From Streptomyces sp. NBC_00239 (GTDB lineage Bacteria > Actinomycetota > Actinomycetes > Streptomycetales > Streptomycetaceae), in assembly GCF_036194065.1 (NCBI RefSeq), contig NZ_CP108095.1, positions 5,890,001-5,954,000 of the forward strand: a stretch of DNA of 64,000 bases, read 5' to 3'. Below are positions 8,483 through 17,980 of this stretch, in pieces (position 1 is the stretch's first letter; every line of letters starts with the position of its first letter). A model generated the notes under the pieces. The model saw only the letters and a list, made by a program, of their open reading frames with translations, was not told where the DNA came from and made no database searches. The position numbers and the translations under genes are program-made.

Positions 8483-10072
8483 GTGGATCAGCTCGCCCTT
8501 TTGTTCGTCCTGCTGCTCGGGGCCGTGGTCAGCGTGCCGCTCGGGGACCGGCTCGGGCTGCCCGCGCCCGTCCTGATGACGCTCGGCGGCGCGGCGCTCG
8601 CCCTGATCCCCGCGGTGCCGAACGTCGACGTCCCGCCCGAGTACATCCTCCCGCTGGTGCTGCCGCCGCTCCTCTACGCCTCCGTACAGCGCACCTCCTG
8701 GCGGCAGTTCGCGGCCAACGCCCGGCCGATCCTGCTGCTCGCCGTCGCCCTGGTCTTCGTGACCACCGCGGCCGTGGCCGGGGTCGCGCGCGCGATGGTG
8801 CCCGGCCTGCCCCTCGCCGCCGCCGTCGCGCTCGGCGCGCTCGTCGCACCGCCCGACCCGGTGGCCGCCACCGCCGTCGCCGGCGCCCTCGGGCTGCCGC
8901 GCCGGCTGGTGTCGATCCTGGAGGGCGAGGGGCTGTTCAACGACGTGACGGCCATCGTGCTCTACCACGTGGCGATCGCCGCGACCGTCAGCGGCTCCTT
9001 CTCCTGGCCGCAGGCGCTGGGGGAGTTCGCGCTGTCCGCGGTCGTCGCGCTCGCGGTCGGGCTCGGCCTCGGCTGGGGCACCGGCCGCCTGATGGGCCGG
9101 CTCGGGGACGCCACCTTGCAGATCGGCCTCACCCTGCTGGTGCCGTTCGTCGCGTACGTCCTCGCCGAGGAGTTCCTCGGCTCGGGCGTGCTCGCCGTGC
9201 TCACCACCGCGCTGTTCCTCGCCGAGTACGCGGGCGACGCCGACGACGTGCTCGGCCGGCTGGCCGGGCACACCTTCTGGGAGGTCGTCGACACCCTGGT
9301 CACCGGGGTGGCGTTCGGGCTCATCGGCCTGGAACTGCACCACGTGTTCGGCACCGCCACCGGCCGTGCCGAGCAGATGACCGGCTGGGCCGCGGCGATC
9401 CTCGGCGTGGTCGTCGTGGTGCGGCTGCTGTGGCTGCTGCCCGCGGCCTGGCTCGCCAAGAAGCTGCACAAGCGCCGCGACTACGAGGAGGAGATCCCGC
9501 TCAGCTGGCGGGAGAGCGTGGTCATGTGGTGGTCCGGCATGCGCGGGGTGGCCTCCGTGGCCCTGGCCCTCGCCATTCCCTTCGGCACCGACCACGCGGG
9601 CCCGTTCCCGCAGCGCGACGTCATCGTCTTCATCGCCTTCACCGTGGTCATGGGCACGCTCGTGGTGCAGGGCCTGACGCTGCCCCGGGTGGTGCGGTGG
9701 CTGGGCGTGCAGGCCGACACCGACGCGGAGCGGGAGTTCGAGCGGCACCTGGCGATCCGCGCGGCCAAGGCCGCCAAGCGCCGCCTCAAGGAGATCGAGG
9801 AAGTCGAGGAGCTGCCCGAGGACCTGATGGAGACGCTGCTGCGCCGGGCCTACGACGTCGGCGCCCGGATCAGCCCCGACATGGTCGACGAGGAACGCCG
9901 CGAGGCCTACCAGAAGCGGGTCGAACGGGTCCGCGCCGTCCAGCGGATCCAGCGGGAGATGATGTCGGCCGCCCGCCACGAGGTGCTGGCCGCCCGCAGC
10001 GAGCCCGGCGCCGACCCGGAGATCGTCGACCGGGTGCTGCGCCACCTCGACGTGCGCAGCCTGCGGCCCTGA
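8483..10072 (+). CDS. CPA1-family cation/proton antiporter (NhaP type)
   Basis: A 529-aa integral membrane protein with about 12 hydrophobic segments over residues 1-420 and a charged cytoplasmic C-terminus of about 110 residues. Family motifs include LVAPPDPVAATAVA, with the DP pair, and EGEGLFNDVTA, which carries the ND pair of the ion site. It is predicted to exchange sodium or potassium for protons in pH and salt homeostasis. The GTG at 8483 has GGTGGGC upstream, and the first membrane segment (LALLFVLLLGAVVSV) starts at once. It is convergent with the mechanosensitive channel gene, with 46 bases between stops that include the small palindrome GGCCGGTCCGGCC. Confidence 0.92.
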   Translation: MDQLALLFVLLLGAVVSVPLGDRLGLPAPVLMTLGGAALALIPAVPNVDVPPEYILPLVLPPLLYASVQRTSWRQFAANARPILLLAVALVFVTTAAVAGVARAMVPGLPLAAAVALGALVAPPDPVAATAVAGALGLPRRLVSILEGEGLFNDVTAIVLYHVAIAATVSGSFSWPQALGEFALSAVVALAVGLGLGWGTGRLMGRLGDATLQIGLTLLVPFVAYVLAEEFLGSGVLAVLTTALFLAEYAGDADDVLGRLAGHTFWEVVDTLVTGVAFGLIGLELHHVFGTATGRAEQMTGWAAAILGVVVVVRLLWLLPAAWLAKKLHKRRDYEEEIPLSWRESVVMWWSGMRGVASVALALAIPFGTDHAGPFPQRDVIVFIAFTVVMGTLVVQGLTLPRVVRWLGVQADTDAEREFERHLAIRAAKAAKRRLKEIEEVEELPEDLMETLLRRAYDVGARISPDMVDEERREAYQKRVERVRAVQRIQREMMSAARHEVLAARSEPGADPEIVDRVLRHLDVRSLRP

Positions 10073-10118
10073 AGGCCGGTCCGGCCGGGCACGGTCGGGG
10101 CTCGGGAAAACGGCCGGG

Positions 10119-11174
10119 TCAGGACGTGCCGGCGGCCGGCCGGGGCGGGGCCTCGGCGGTGCTGACCCGGGGCAGCGCGTACGGGTGGTGCGTGCACAGC
10201 CAGGCGATCAGCCGCTCGCGGACCTCGCAGCGCAGCGTCCACAGGTCGTCGGCGTCCTTCGCGCTGACCGTGGCCCGCACCTGGATGCCGGTCGGGCCGG
10301 TGTCGGTGACCACCAGCCCGCTCTTGCGGCCGTCCCAGGACGGGCATTCGCGCAGCACGCTCTCCAGCCGGTCGCGCAGCAGGGCGACCGGGGCCGCGTG
10401 GTCGAGGTGGAGGAAGACCGTGCCGGTCATCTCGGCCCCGCCGCGCGACCAGTTCTCGTACGGCTTTGCGGTGAAGTACGAGACCGGCATGGTGATGCGG
10501 CGCTCGTCCCAGGTCCGTACGACCAGGAAGGTCAGGGTGATCTCCTCGACCTGCCCCCACTCCCCGTCGACCACGACCGTGTCGCCGATCCGCACGGTGT
10601 CGCCGAAGGCGATCTGGAGTCCGGCGAAGAGGTTGCCCAGCGTGGACTGGGCGGCGATGCCCGCGACGACGCCGAGGATGCCCGCGGAGGCCAGCAGCGA
10701 GGCGCCGACCGCGCGCATGGAGGGGAAGGTCAGCAGCATCGCGGCCACCGCGACCACGCCGACGGCGGCCGTCACCACCCGCTGGATCAGGGTCACCTGG
10801 GTCCGGACCCGGCGCACCCGGGCCGATTCCGCGCCCGCCCCGGCCGCGTAGCGCGCGTACGCCGAGTCGACGGCCGCCGTCACGATCCGTACGAGCAGCC
10901 AGGCCGACACGGCGATCAGGACCAGGACCAGGACGCGCTCGACGGTGGCCTGGTACTCGGGCCGAAGTCCGGCCCGGTGGTGCGCGCCCAGGAGCAGCGC
11001 GGTGCACAGGACCATCTGGAACGGGATCCGGCAGCGGCGCAGCAGTCCCCACAGCGGGGTCTCGCGGTGCCGGGCATCGGCCCGGCGCAGCAGCACGTCC
11101 AGCAGCCACCCGGCGATCAGGGTGACGAGGACCGAGCCGCCGATCAGGCACAGGGGACGCAGCACGCTTTCCAT
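10119..11174 (-). CDS. MscS-family mechanosensitive ion channel
   Basis: A 351-aa membrane protein with N-terminal membrane segments at about residues 5-25, 45-65 and 75-95. These precede the conserved MscS pore and beta domain: ILGVVAGIAAQSTLGNLFAGL is the pore helix, followed by the FGDTVRIGDTVVVDGEWGQVEEI beta domain. The family opens under membrane tension during hypo-osmotic shock. The start at 11174 is fixed by an excellent AAGGAGGT Shine-Dalgarno. It is divergent from the hydrolase gene at 11239. Confidence 0.93.
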   Translation of the reverse strand: MESVLRPLCLIGGSVLVTLIAGWLLDVLLRRADARHRETPLWGLLRRCRIPFQMVLCTALLLGAHHRAGLRPEYQATVERVLVLVLIAVSAWLLVRIVTAAVDSAYARYAAGAGAESARVRRVRTQVTLIQRVVTAAVGVVAVAAMLLTFPSMRAVGASLLASAGILGVVAGIAAQSTLGNLFAGLQIAFGDTVRIGDTVVVDGEWGQVEEITLTFLVVRTWDERRITMPVSYFTAKPYENWSRGGAEMTGTVFLHLDHAAPVALLRDRLESVLRECPSWDGRKSGLVVTDTGPTGIQVRATVSAKDADDLWTLRCEVRERLIAWLCTHHPYALPRVSTAEAPPRPAAGTS

Positions 11175-11226
11175 GGGACCGACCTCCTTCGGTCGACCGT
11201 AGCCGACCCCGGCCGGTGGCGGCTGG

Positions 11227-11238
11227 CACGATGGACCC
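11227..11238 (+). promoter_or_regulatory. -10 hexamer for a leaderless transcript of the 11239 gene
   Basis: CACGAT (11227-11232) is followed by 6 bases and then the ATG at 11239; no ribosome binding site is visible. The spacing is the same as before rluD, hisD and others. Confidence 0.5.
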
Positions 11239-11808
11239 ATGAACATCATGCTTTTCCACTCGACGTACGGGCTGCGGCCCGCGGTGCACGCGGCGGCCGA
11301 CCGGCTGCGCGCCGCCGGGCACGAGGTCCACGTGCCCGATCTGTTCGAGGGGCGCACCTTCGAGACCGTCGAGGACGGCATGGCCTTCCAGGAGGAGGTC
11401 GGCCGGGACGAACTGCTCAAGCGGGCGGTGCTCGCGGCCGCCCCGTACTCGGACCGCGGGCTGGTCTACGCCGGCTTCTCCTTCGGCGGCTCGCTCGCCC
11501 AGCACCTGGCCTTCGCCGACGAGAAGGCGCGCGGGCTGCTGCTCCTGCACGGCACGTCCGACATCGCGGACGGGGCGTCGGTCGACGAGCTGCCGGTGCA
11601 GCTGCACATCGCGGACCCCGACCCGTTCGAGCCGCACGACTGGCTGACGGCCTGGTACCTGCGGATGCAGCGGGCGGGCGCGGACGTCGAGGTGCACCGC
11701 TACCCGGGCGCCGGGCACCTGTTCACCGACCCGGACCTGCCGGACTACGACGTGGAGGCGGCCGAGGAGGCCTGGCGGGCGGCGCTCGGCTTCCTCGACT
11801 CGCTGTAG
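11239..11808 (+). CDS. Dienelactone hydrolase family alpha/beta hydrolase
   Basis: A 189-aa single-domain alpha/beta hydrolase of dienelactone hydrolase size. The nucleophile elbow reads GFSFGG (about residues 81-86), with Ser instead of the Cys of classical dienelactone hydrolases. The other triad members are probably Asp in the IADPDPFEPHD region and His in YPGAGHLF near the C-terminus. The substrate is unknown and no aromatic catabolic genes are nearby. Transcription is probably leaderless. It is convergent with the metalloprotease gene across a strong hairpin. Confidence 0.88.
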   Translation: MNIMLFHSTYGLRPAVHAAADRLRAAGHEVHVPDLFEGRTFETVEDGMAFQEEVGRDELLKRAVLAAAPYSDRGLVYAGFSFGGSLAQHLAFADEKARGLLLLHGTSDIADGASVDELPVQLHIADPDPFEPHDWLTAWYLRMQRAGADVEVHRYPGAGHLFTDPDLPDYDVEAAEEAWRAALGFLDSL

Positions 11809-11840
11809 CGGGCGGGGTCCCGCGGGGCCCGAACACGGCG

Positions 11841-11878
11841 CAGGGGCACGGTCCGGCAGATGCCGGGCCGTGCCCCTG
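11841..11878. terminator. Bidirectional hairpin between convergent genes
   Basis: CAGGGGCACGG and CCGTGCCCCTG form an 11-base perfect stem with further pairing in the loop, midway between the stops at 11808 and 11914. Confidence 0.75.
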
Positions 11879-11913
11879 TCCCGTTGCCGCACCGCTCGGG
11901 CGGCAGCGGGGGA

Positions 11914-12900
11914 CTAGCCGCGGTAGGCGGTCCAGTTGCTCGTCATGCGGCTCACCTGGCCGGCGGTGAACTGGTACATGCACGAGTCGTACGTGTAGTC
12001 CATGAAGTTGCGGATCGGGTCCGCACCGGGCTTCGAGGCGCAGGTGTCACGGCCGGTCGGGCACTCGTACGCGGCGCTCTTCTCGGCGGGGGTGTCGGAG
12101 ACGTAGTCGCCGTTGCCGTTACAGCCGCCCTGGAAGGTGTGGTAGAGGCCCATCCAGTGGCCGACCTCGTGGGTGGCGGTGTCGCCCTCGTTGTAGTTGG
12201 CGGCAGAGCCGCCCGGCAGCGAGGTGTCGAGGAGGACGACGCCGTCCATGTTCGGGGCGGAGGAGTACGAGCTGGGGAAGGTGGCCCAGCCGAGCAGCCC
12301 GCCGGAGAGGTTGGCGGTGTAGACGTTCAGCGCGTTCGCGCCACCCTTGCGCAGGGTCGTCTTCATGTTCTTCTCGGCCGTGGAGCCGCTCGCCAGGTTG
12401 TACCAGGACGAGTTGTCCGTGTAGTCGGTCGAGACCAGCGAGAACTGGTAGTTGGTGTTCACGTTGCCGGTGCCCTGGCCGCCGTACGCGGCGTTGAGAA
12501 CGGCCATCTGGTTGCTGATGTCGGTCGACGTCAGCTTGCCGGTGGTGCCGGAGTGCACGACGTGGAAGTAGACCGGGATCGTGGTGAGGGCCTCGGCGCC
12601 GCGCAGGCTGCGGGGCGTCTGCGCCTTCTTCGAGAGCTTCGCCTGGAGGGCGGCGTCCATGGCCTTGGCCTGGGCGTCCGTGATCGCGTTGGGCTCGGCG
12701 GCGTGGCCGTCCTTGGGGCGCGCGACCCGGGCGTTGGCGGCGGCCGACGCGTCCTCGGCGCAGACCTCGGCGCCGGTCTTGGCGGCGGCGGCGACCATCG
12801 TGGGGGCGGACAGCGGGGCGAAGGCCAGGGTTCCGGCCAGCACGGCCGTGCCGAGGGCGCGGCGGCGGAGAGTGGGGGATATGCGGGCGAAGGCGCGCAC
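11914..12900 (-). CDS. Secreted zinc metalloprotease, M43 (pappalysin/cytophagalysin) type
   Basis: A 328-aa exported protease. It has a basic N-terminus and a hydrophobic signal segment ([19 protein letters not shown]), then a propeptide-like region of about 70 residues and the catalytic domain. The zinc site [11 protein letters not shown] (HExxHxxGxxH) and the Met-turn region [11 protein letters not shown] are diagnostic of metzincins close to peptidase family M43. Cysteines in the C-terminal half suggest disulfides. The GTG at 12900 is preferred over an in-frame TTG 15 bases upstream because GAGGAG lies 5 bases before it. A good promoter lies upstream. The extracellular target is unknown. 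Confidence 0.9.
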   Translation of the reverse strand: MRAFARISPTLRRRALGTAVLAGTLAFAPLSAPTMVAAAAKTGAEVCAEDASAAANARVARPKDGHAAEPNAITDAQAKAMDAALQAKLSKKAQTPRSLRGAEALTTIPVYFHVVHSGTTGKLTSTDISNQMAVLNAAYGGQGTGNVNTNYQFSLVSTDYTDNSSWYNLASGSTAEKNMKTTLRKGGANALNVYTANLSGGLLGWATFPSSYSSAPNMDGVVLLDTSLPGGSAANYNEGDTATHEVGHWMGLYHTFQGGCNGNGDYVSDTPAEKSAAYECPTGRDTCASKPGADPIRNFMDYTYDSCMYQFTAGQVSRMTSNWTAYRG

Positions 12901-12953
12901 GTGAACTCCTCGCAAAGATATGGGGGGTGCGGAGGTTTTCCTCGTTGGCGCGG

Positions 12954-12984
12954 AGTTTACGTGTGCATGTCAGGCCGAAGTCAA
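12954..12984 (-). promoter_or_regulatory. Sigma-70-like promoter of the metalloprotease gene
   Basis: On the minus strand -35 TTGACT (12984-12979) and -10 TAAACT (12959-12954) are separated by 19 bases, about 55 bases before the gene start. It is the closest match to the vegetative consensus that I found in the window. Confidence 0.65.
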
Positions 12985-13000
12985 GAACTTTCGGCCAACC

Positions 13001-13044
13001 GGTGATCATGCCGTCCGGATCGTAATCCGGACGGCATGATCACC
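13001..13044 (-). terminator. Strong hairpin downstream of phoD
   Basis: A perfect 20-base inverted repeat with a 4-base loop (CGTA) starts 19 bases after the phoD stop on the minus strand. It separates phoD from the metalloprotease promoter. Confidence 0.8.
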
Positions 13045-13063
13045 GAAAGATTTTGATGGATCG

Positions 13064-14731
13064 TCAGCGAACGGGCTGGTCGACCCGCTCGACCTTCTGC
13101 GTGCCGTTCAGGGTCCGGTAGGAACGGGTCCAGGAGGACGTGGCGTCCGCCTTCCGCTTGTCGGACAGCACGTAGTAGTCCATCTGGGAGCGCTCGGCGG
13201 TGACGTCCAGGACGCCGTAGCCGTGCGAGTCCATGTCGACCCACTTCACGTGGCGGTTGGCGGCCTTGACCGCCGTCTCCGCGACCAGCGACAGGGTGCG
13301 CGGGGCCACGTGCAGGAGGTCGTCGATGTTGTCGGACGAGACCGACGTGACGACGAACTCCGTGGCGGCGGACCGGGAGAGCGGGTACGTGGCCGCCGTG
13401 ACCGGGACGTCGTTGGCGAAGGCCATGTGGATGTCGCCGGTGAGGAACACGGTGTTCTTGACGTTCTGCCGGGTCAGGTGGCCCAGCAGCTCCTTGCGGT
13501 CGTCGGTGTAGCCGTCCCACTGGTCGACGTTGACGGCAAGGCCCTCCTTGGGCAGGCCCATCAGCTCGGCCAGCGGCCCCAGGATGTGCGCCGGCACCGA
13601 GCCGAAGGCCATCGGCGAGATCATCACCGAGGTGCCGACCAGCTTCCAGGTGGCGTCCGAGCCGGCCAGACCCGCCTTCAGCCAGTCCAGCTGGGCGCGG
13701 CCGGTGAGCGAGCGCTCCGGGTCGTCGACCTTGCCGCTGCCCACCTTGACCTGCTCCGAGCGGAACGAGCGCAGGTCCAGCAGGTGCAGGTCGGCGAGGT
13801 TGCCGAAGCGGATCCGGCGGTAGGTGGTGCCCGCGACGGAGGGGCGGACCGGCATCCACTCGAAGTACGCCTGCTTGGCGGCCGCGACGCGCGCCGCCCA
13901 CTCGCCCTCGGCGCCCGGCGTGTGGTTCTCCGCGCCGCCGGACCAGGCGTCGTTGGCGAACTCGTGGTCGTCCCATATCGCGATGACCGGGTGCACGGCA
14001 TGCAGCGCCTGGAGGTCGGCGTCCGTCTTGTACTTGCCGTGGCGGGTGCGGTAGTCGGCCAGCGAGACGATCTCGTGCTTCGGCTCGTGCTGGCGGACCA
14101 CGTACTTCGCCTCGGGGTAACCCCCGGTCGGGTACTCGTAGATGTAGTCGCCGAGGTGCAGGACGGCGTCCAGGTCGGCGCGGGCCGCCAGGTGGCGGTA
14201 CGCGGAGAAGTGCCCCGACTCCCAGTTGGCGCAGGAGACGACACCGAAGCGGACCCCCGGGGCCGCGGTGTCGTGGGCCGGGGTGGTCCGGGTGCGGCCG
14301 ACGGTGGACACGGTGGCGCCGGCGGTGAAGCGGAACCAGTACGAGGTCTCGGCGCGGAGCCCGCGGACGTCCGCCTTGACGGTGTGGTCGGAGGCGGCCG
14401 TGGCGGTGGTGGCGCCCCGCACGACGACCCGGGAGAAGGCCTTGTCCTCGGCCACCTCCCAGCTGACCTCGGTGTCGGCGCCCAGGCCCGAGCCGGGCAC
14501 GGCCTCGGGCGCGGGGGTGACGCGCGTCCAGAGCAGGACGCCGTCGGGAAGCGGGTCGCCGGAGGCGACGCCGTGGAGGAAGGCGGGGGCGCCTGCCTCG
14601 GCCGCATGGGCGGTCGCCGTCCCCACGGCGGCCTGTGCGGCGAGAGGAGCGAACGCGGCGGTGGCGGCTGCGGCCTTGACGACCGTGCGGCGACGCGGCG
14701 CTGCGGCAGAAGAGGAGTGAAGACTGGTCAC
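13064..14731 (-). CDS. phoD: PhoD-type alkaline phosphatase/phosphodiesterase, Tat-exported
   Basis: A 555-aa secreted metallophosphatase. The N-terminus carries a twin-arginine signal ([19 protein letters not shown]), then a PhoD N-terminal beta domain (about residues 50-160) and the metallophosphatase core. Core motifs are [20 protein letters not shown] and LTGDIHMAF, which supply the Fe/Ca ligands. The family releases phosphate from extracellular phosphomono- and diesters. The GTG start at 14731 has no Shine-Dalgarno. A TAATAT -10 (minus strand, 14745-14740) ends 8 bases before it, so the mRNA is probably leaderless. A palindrome covers that -10. I saw no PHO-box direct repeats (GTTCACC type) upstream. 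Confidence 0.92.
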   Translation of the reverse strand: MTSLHSSSAAAPRRRTVVKAAAATAAFAPLAAQAAVGTATAHAAEAGAPAFLHGVASGDPLPDGVLLWTRVTPAPEAVPGSGLGADTEVSWEVAEDKAFSRVVVRGATTATAASDHTVKADVRGLRAETSYWFRFTAGATVSTVGRTRTTPAHDTAAPGVRFGVVSCANWESGHFSAYRHLAARADLDAVLHLGDYIYEYPTGGYPEAKYVVRQHEPKHEIVSLADYRTRHGKYKTDADLQALHAVHPVIAIWDDHEFANDAWSGGAENHTPGAEGEWAARVAAAKQAYFEWMPVRPSVAGTTYRRIRFGNLADLHLLDLRSFRSEQVKVGSGKVDDPERSLTGRAQLDWLKAGLAGSDATWKLVGTSVMISPMAFGSVPAHILGPLAELMGLPKEGLAVNVDQWDGYTDDRKELLGHLTRQNVKNTVFLTGDIHMAFANDVPVTAATYPLSRSAATEFVVTSVSSDNIDDLLHVAPRTLSLVAETAVKAANRHVKWVDMDSHGYGVLDVTAERSQMDYYVLSDKRKADATSSWTRSYRTLNGTQKVERVDQPVR

Positions 14732-14733
14732 GG

Positions 14734-14753
14734 CCGATCATATTACTGATCGG
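14734..14753 (-). promoter_or_regulatory. Palindromic candidate operator over the phoD -10 region
   Basis: CCGATCA-TATTAC-TGATCGG is a perfect 7+7 inverted repeat with a 6-base spacer that contains the minus-strand TAATAT -10. A repressor bound here would block phoD transcription. The cognate regulator is not evident from the neighbours. Confidence 0.55.
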
Positions 14754-14781
14754 TATTGATCCATTGACAGTGTCAGAAACG

Positions 14782-14820
14782 CAACGGGTGGGCGAACTTC
14801 GAAAGTTCGCCCACCCGTTG
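14782..14820 (-). terminator. Terminator of the DsbA-like gene
   Basis: A perfect 18-base stem with a 3-base loop (CGA) lies 18 bases after the stop of the minus-strand thioredoxin-fold gene and before the phoD promoter. Confidence 0.85.
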
Positions 14821-14838
14821 TCCGGGAATGTCCCGGTG

Positions 14839-15627
14839 TCAGCTCTTGAGGGCCTTGTCGATCGCGGCGTTGAACGCGTCGAGGGTCTGCGGGATGTCGA
14901 TCTTCGTGCTGTCCATCTTCATCGTCGGGGTGCCGGTGACCCCGCTCTTGTCGAAGACCTTCGACATCTCGATCGCCCAGCGGTCGTACGTACCGTCCTC
15001 GACGGCCTTCTTGAACCCCGCGTCGCCCTTCAGCGCGGGCACCTGCTCGGCGACCTTCAGCAGGTAGGAGTCCTTGCCGAACTTGTCGTCGATCTCCTCC
15101 GGGTGGTTCTCCTTCGAGTACAGCGCCGCCTTGTACTCCAGGAACGCCTCGGGGCTCACGTTCAGGGCCGCGCCCAGCGCGCTCAGCGCGTTCTTCGAAC
15201 CGGTGCCGCCGTTGTTGTCGAGGAAGGTCGCGCCGACGTACTTCAGCTTGTACTTGCCGGCGTCGACGTCCTTCTTGATCTGCGCGCCGGCGGTCTGCTC
15301 GAAGGTCGCGCAGATCGGGCAGCGCGCGTCCTCGTAAAGGTCCAGGGTCTTCTTCGCGGCCGGCTTGCCGATGACGACGGTGGTGCCGTTCTCGCCCGTG
15401 GCGTTCTTCGGGATGACCAGCTTCGCGCTGGGCGCATCCTCCCACCCGCCGTCGTTGCCCTGCATCACGGCGTAGCCGACGCCGCCGGCCAGCGCGAGGA
15501 CCGCGACGATCGAGCCGGCCACGATCACCTGGCGGCGGGCCTTGTCCTTCTTCGCCTGGCGCTCGCGCTCCGCGCGCATGCGCTCGCGGGCCGCGTCCTT
15601 GTTCGCCTTGCTGTTGCGGTTGCTCAT
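14839..15627 (-). CDS. Membrane-anchored DsbA-like thioredoxin-fold protein
   Basis: A 262-aa protein with a strongly basic cytoplasmic N-tail (about 32 residues, many Arg/Lys/Glu), one membrane anchor (VIVAGSIVAVLALAGGVGYAV) and an extracytoplasmic DsbA-fold domain. The active site is CPIC within YEDARCPICATFEQ. The cis-Pro loop is VTGTPTM near the C-terminus. It is predicted to catalyse thiol-disulfide exchange in secreted proteins. The Shine-Dalgarno CGGAGA precedes the ATG. A paralogue with the same layout and a CPAC active site lies at 43814. Confidence 0.9.
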   Translation of the reverse strand: MSNRNSKANKDAARERMRAERERQAKKDKARRQVIVAGSIVAVLALAGGVGYAVMQGNDGGWEDAPSAKLVIPKNATGENGTTVVIGKPAAKKTLDLYEDARCPICATFEQTAGAQIKKDVDAGKYKLKYVGATFLDNNGGTGSKNALSALGAALNVSPEAFLEYKAALYSKENHPEEIDDKFGKDSYLLKVAEQVPALKGDAGFKKAVEDGTYDRWAIEMSKVFDKSGVTGTPTMKMDSTKIDIPQTLDAFNAAIDKALKS

Positions 15628-15681
15628 GGGAAATCTCCGTGGGTGTGTCAGGAAAGCCGGGTGGGGGACTGCCGTACGTGC

Positions 15682-16389
15682 TCAGGCGCCGGAAGGCGTC
15701 GGCACGGGAGGTCCCCGCAGGCCCACGGAGTGCACCGGGAAGCGGGTGCGGGCGACGGCGGCGGCGCGCACGGCGCGTACCGCCCGCCGGGCCGGCCGGG
15801 CACCGGCCGTGACCGCGGCCGCGGCCACCAGCAGCAGCGGCCGGAAGGCGCAGGAGGCCGCCGCGCGCAGCAGCCGGCCCAGCGCGTGCTCGCCGCGCCA
15901 CAGCCAGAAGGCGGCCAGCAGGCCCACCACGACGTGCCCGCCCAGCAGCAGCCACGGGGTCAGCGGATGGGCCGACGCGAGCAGCGCGGCCGGCTCGCCG
16001 GTGCGGCCCGCGACCCGGGCCAGCGGGGTGCCGACCGGGCCGCCCCCGCACAGCACGTCGAGGCCGAGGGAGCGCAGCGGACCGGAGACCGGACCGCCGG
16101 CCGGGCCGTAACAGACGTCCTGGCCGGTGGTGAAGACGGTGTCGGCGGCCAGTTCCAGCGGCACCAGCAGCCCGGCGATCCGCCAGAACCCGCGCTCGCG
16201 GCCGGCCAGCGCGTACGCCGCCGCGAACACGGCGCCGCCGAGCGCCCCGACCAGCGCCGGGGGCAGCGGCGCCCGGGAGGTCAGCACGTGGGACGCGGAC
16301 GACAGCAGCACGACGACGGCGCTGAACAGCGCCGCCCGCAGTGCTCTGAGCCCCATCCCTGAAATGTCCATCGCCCGGAAGTTTGCCAC
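15682..16389 (-). CDS. Integral membrane protein, unrecognised family
   Basis: A 235-aa protein with hydrophobic segments at about residues 13-32, 42-62, 68-85, 145-165 and 180-200, ending in a basic Arg/Ala-rich tail and a Pro-rich C-terminus. I do not recognise the family. The external loop between segments 3 and 4 holds two cysteines (QDVCYG and LDVLCGG). This is notable beside a DsbA-like gene 54 bases downstream on the same strand, but no VKOR or DsbB CxxC pair is present. The GTG at 16389 follows GGGAG by only 2 bases; an internal ATG at 16371 is an alternative start. Confidence 0.6.
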   Translation of the reverse strand: MANFRAMDISGMGLRALRAALFSAVVVLLSSASHVLTSRAPLPPALVGALGGAVFAAAYALAGRERGFWRIAGLLVPLELAADTVFTTGQDVCYGPAGGPVSGPLRSLGLDVLCGGGPVGTPLARVAGRTGEPAALLASAHPLTPWLLLGGHVVVGLLAAFWLWRGEHALGRLLRAAASCAFRPLLLVAAAAVTAGARPARRAVRAVRAAAVARTRFPVHSVGLRGPPVPTPSGA

Positions 16390-16486
16390 GACTCCCTGTG
16401 AACCCCGATTCCCACCCCTCAGGACCGGCCACCGGGGCCGGTCCCGGTGGCCGCGGCCGGTGGGACCAGGCGGTCGGCCGTCCGTT

Positions 16487-17824
16487 CTAGACGGTCAGCC
16501 GTCCGTTGCGGAACAGGTCCACGAAGATCTGGTGGTCGGCCCGGGCCCGGGCGCCGTACGCGTGGGCGAAGTCCACGAGCAGCTGCGCGAAGCCCTCCTC
16601 GTCCGCCGCGATCGCCGCGTCGATGGCCCGCTCGGTCGAGAACGGGACCAGCGACTGGCCGCTCTCGTCCGCGTCGGCCGCCGCGTGCATCGTGGCCGTG
16701 GCCCGCCCCAGGTCGGCGACGACCGCCGCTATCTCGTCGACGTCGTCGATGTCCGACCAGTCCAGGTCCACCGCGTACGGGGACACCTCGGCCACCAGCT
16801 GGCCGATCTGCCGGCCGTCGACCTCGATCTCCGTCCAGCCCAGCCACGGGTCCGCGTGCGCCTGCAGGGCGCGCTGCGAGATCACCGTGCGGTGCCCCTC
16901 GTGGCGGAAGTACTCGCGCACCGAGCGCTCGGTGATGTGCCGGGACACCGCCGGGGTCTGCGCCTGCTTGAGGTAGATCACGACGTCGTTCTCCAGGGCG
17001 TCGCTGTGCCCCTCCAGCAGGATGTTGTACGAGGGCAGCCCGGCCGAGCCGATGCCCACGCCGCGCCGGCCCACCACGTCCTTGACCCGGTAGGAGTCCG
17101 GCCGCACCAGGCTCGCCTCGGGGAGCGTCTCCAGGTACGCGTCGAAGGCCGCGAGGACCTTGTACCGGGTGGCCGCGTCCAGCTCGATGGTGCCCGCGCC
17201 GGCCGTGAAGCGGCGCTCGTGGTCCCGTATCTCCGTCATCGAGTCCAGCAGCCCGAAGCGGGTGCGGGAGCGGGCCGCGCGCAGGGCGTCCAGCAGCGGG
17301 CCCTCGGAGGTCTCCAGGGTGAAGGAGGGCACCTCCTCGTGCTTGGCGCCGGCGGCCAGCAGCCGGATCCGCTCGCGGTAGGCGTCGGCGTATATCCGGA
17401 CCATCCCGCTGATCTGCTCGTCGCTGAGCGCCTTCGTGTAGCCGATCAGCGCGACGGAGGCGGCGAAGCGCTTGAGGTCCCAGGTGAAGGGGCCGACGTA
17501 CGCCTCGTCGAAGTCGTTGACGTTGAAGACCAGCCGGCCGTGGGAGTCCATGTAGGTGCCGAAGTTCTCGGCGTGCAGATCGCCGTGGATCCAGACCCGG
17601 CCCGTCCGGTCGTCCAGGTACGGGCCGCCGTGCCGCTCCCGCTCCAGGTCGGCGTAGAAGAGGCAGGCCGTGCCCCGGTAGAAGGCGAACGCGGAGGCCG
17701 CCATCTTGCGGAACTTCACCTGGAAGGCGGCGGGGTCGGCGGCGAGGAGCTCACCGAAGGCGGTGTCGAACACGTCGAGGATCTGCTCGGCGCGCTGCTC
17801 GGTCGTCGTCTCGGGAACCGCCAT
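16487..17824 (-). CDS. DUF2252 family protein (kinase-like fold)
   Basis: A 445-aa cytoplasmic protein of the DUF2252 family. Its core resembles aminoglycoside-phosphotransferase-type kinases: VWIHGDLHAENFG (about residues 75-87) parallels a catalytic HGDLHxxN loop, and VFNVNDFDEAY a metal-binding DFD segment. YRGTA and KDVVGRRGVGIGSAG are further conserved-looking blocks. The substrate is unknown. The ATG at 17824 is chosen because CAGGAGG lies 8 bases upstream; longer frames lack support. It is divergent from dnaE with about 155 bases between. Confidence 0.85.
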   Translation of the reverse strand: MAVPETTTEQRAEQILDVFDTAFGELLAADPAAFQVKFRKMAASAFAFYRGTACLFYADLERERHGGPYLDDRTGRVWIHGDLHAENFGTYMDSHGRLVFNVNDFDEAYVGPFTWDLKRFAASVALIGYTKALSDEQISGMVRIYADAYRERIRLLAAGAKHEEVPSFTLETSEGPLLDALRAARSRTRFGLLDSMTEIRDHERRFTAGAGTIELDAATRYKVLAAFDAYLETLPEASLVRPDSYRVKDVVGRRGVGIGSAGLPSYNILLEGHSDALENDVVIYLKQAQTPAVSRHITERSVREYFRHEGHRTVISQRALQAHADPWLGWTEIEVDGRQIGQLVAEVSPYAVDLDWSDIDDVDEIAAVVADLGRATATMHAAADADESGQSLVPFSTERAIDAAIAADEEGFAQLLVDFAHAYGARARADHQIFVDLFRNGRLTV

Positions 17825-17980
17825 GGCGGATGCCTCCTGGTGAGGGCTGGTGGGACAGCTGTTCATGGTGTGCAACGCCCGACGGTACCCGTCTGTGCCC
17901 CGGATCTGTCAGCCGCCCGACGTAGACTTCGACGCTGTCCCCCCATCCTGTCGGCGATTGTTTTCCGGAGGTCCACCGCC

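Noticed and set aside
14700..14800. PHO box upstream of phoD
   Set aside because: No tandem GTTCACC-like 11-base repeats are present on either strand.
15682..16389. VKOR or DsbB partner for the neighbouring DsbA-like protein
   Set aside because: The membrane protein lacks CxxC pairs and the quinone-site motifs; it has only isolated cysteines, so I left it as an unrecognised membrane protein.
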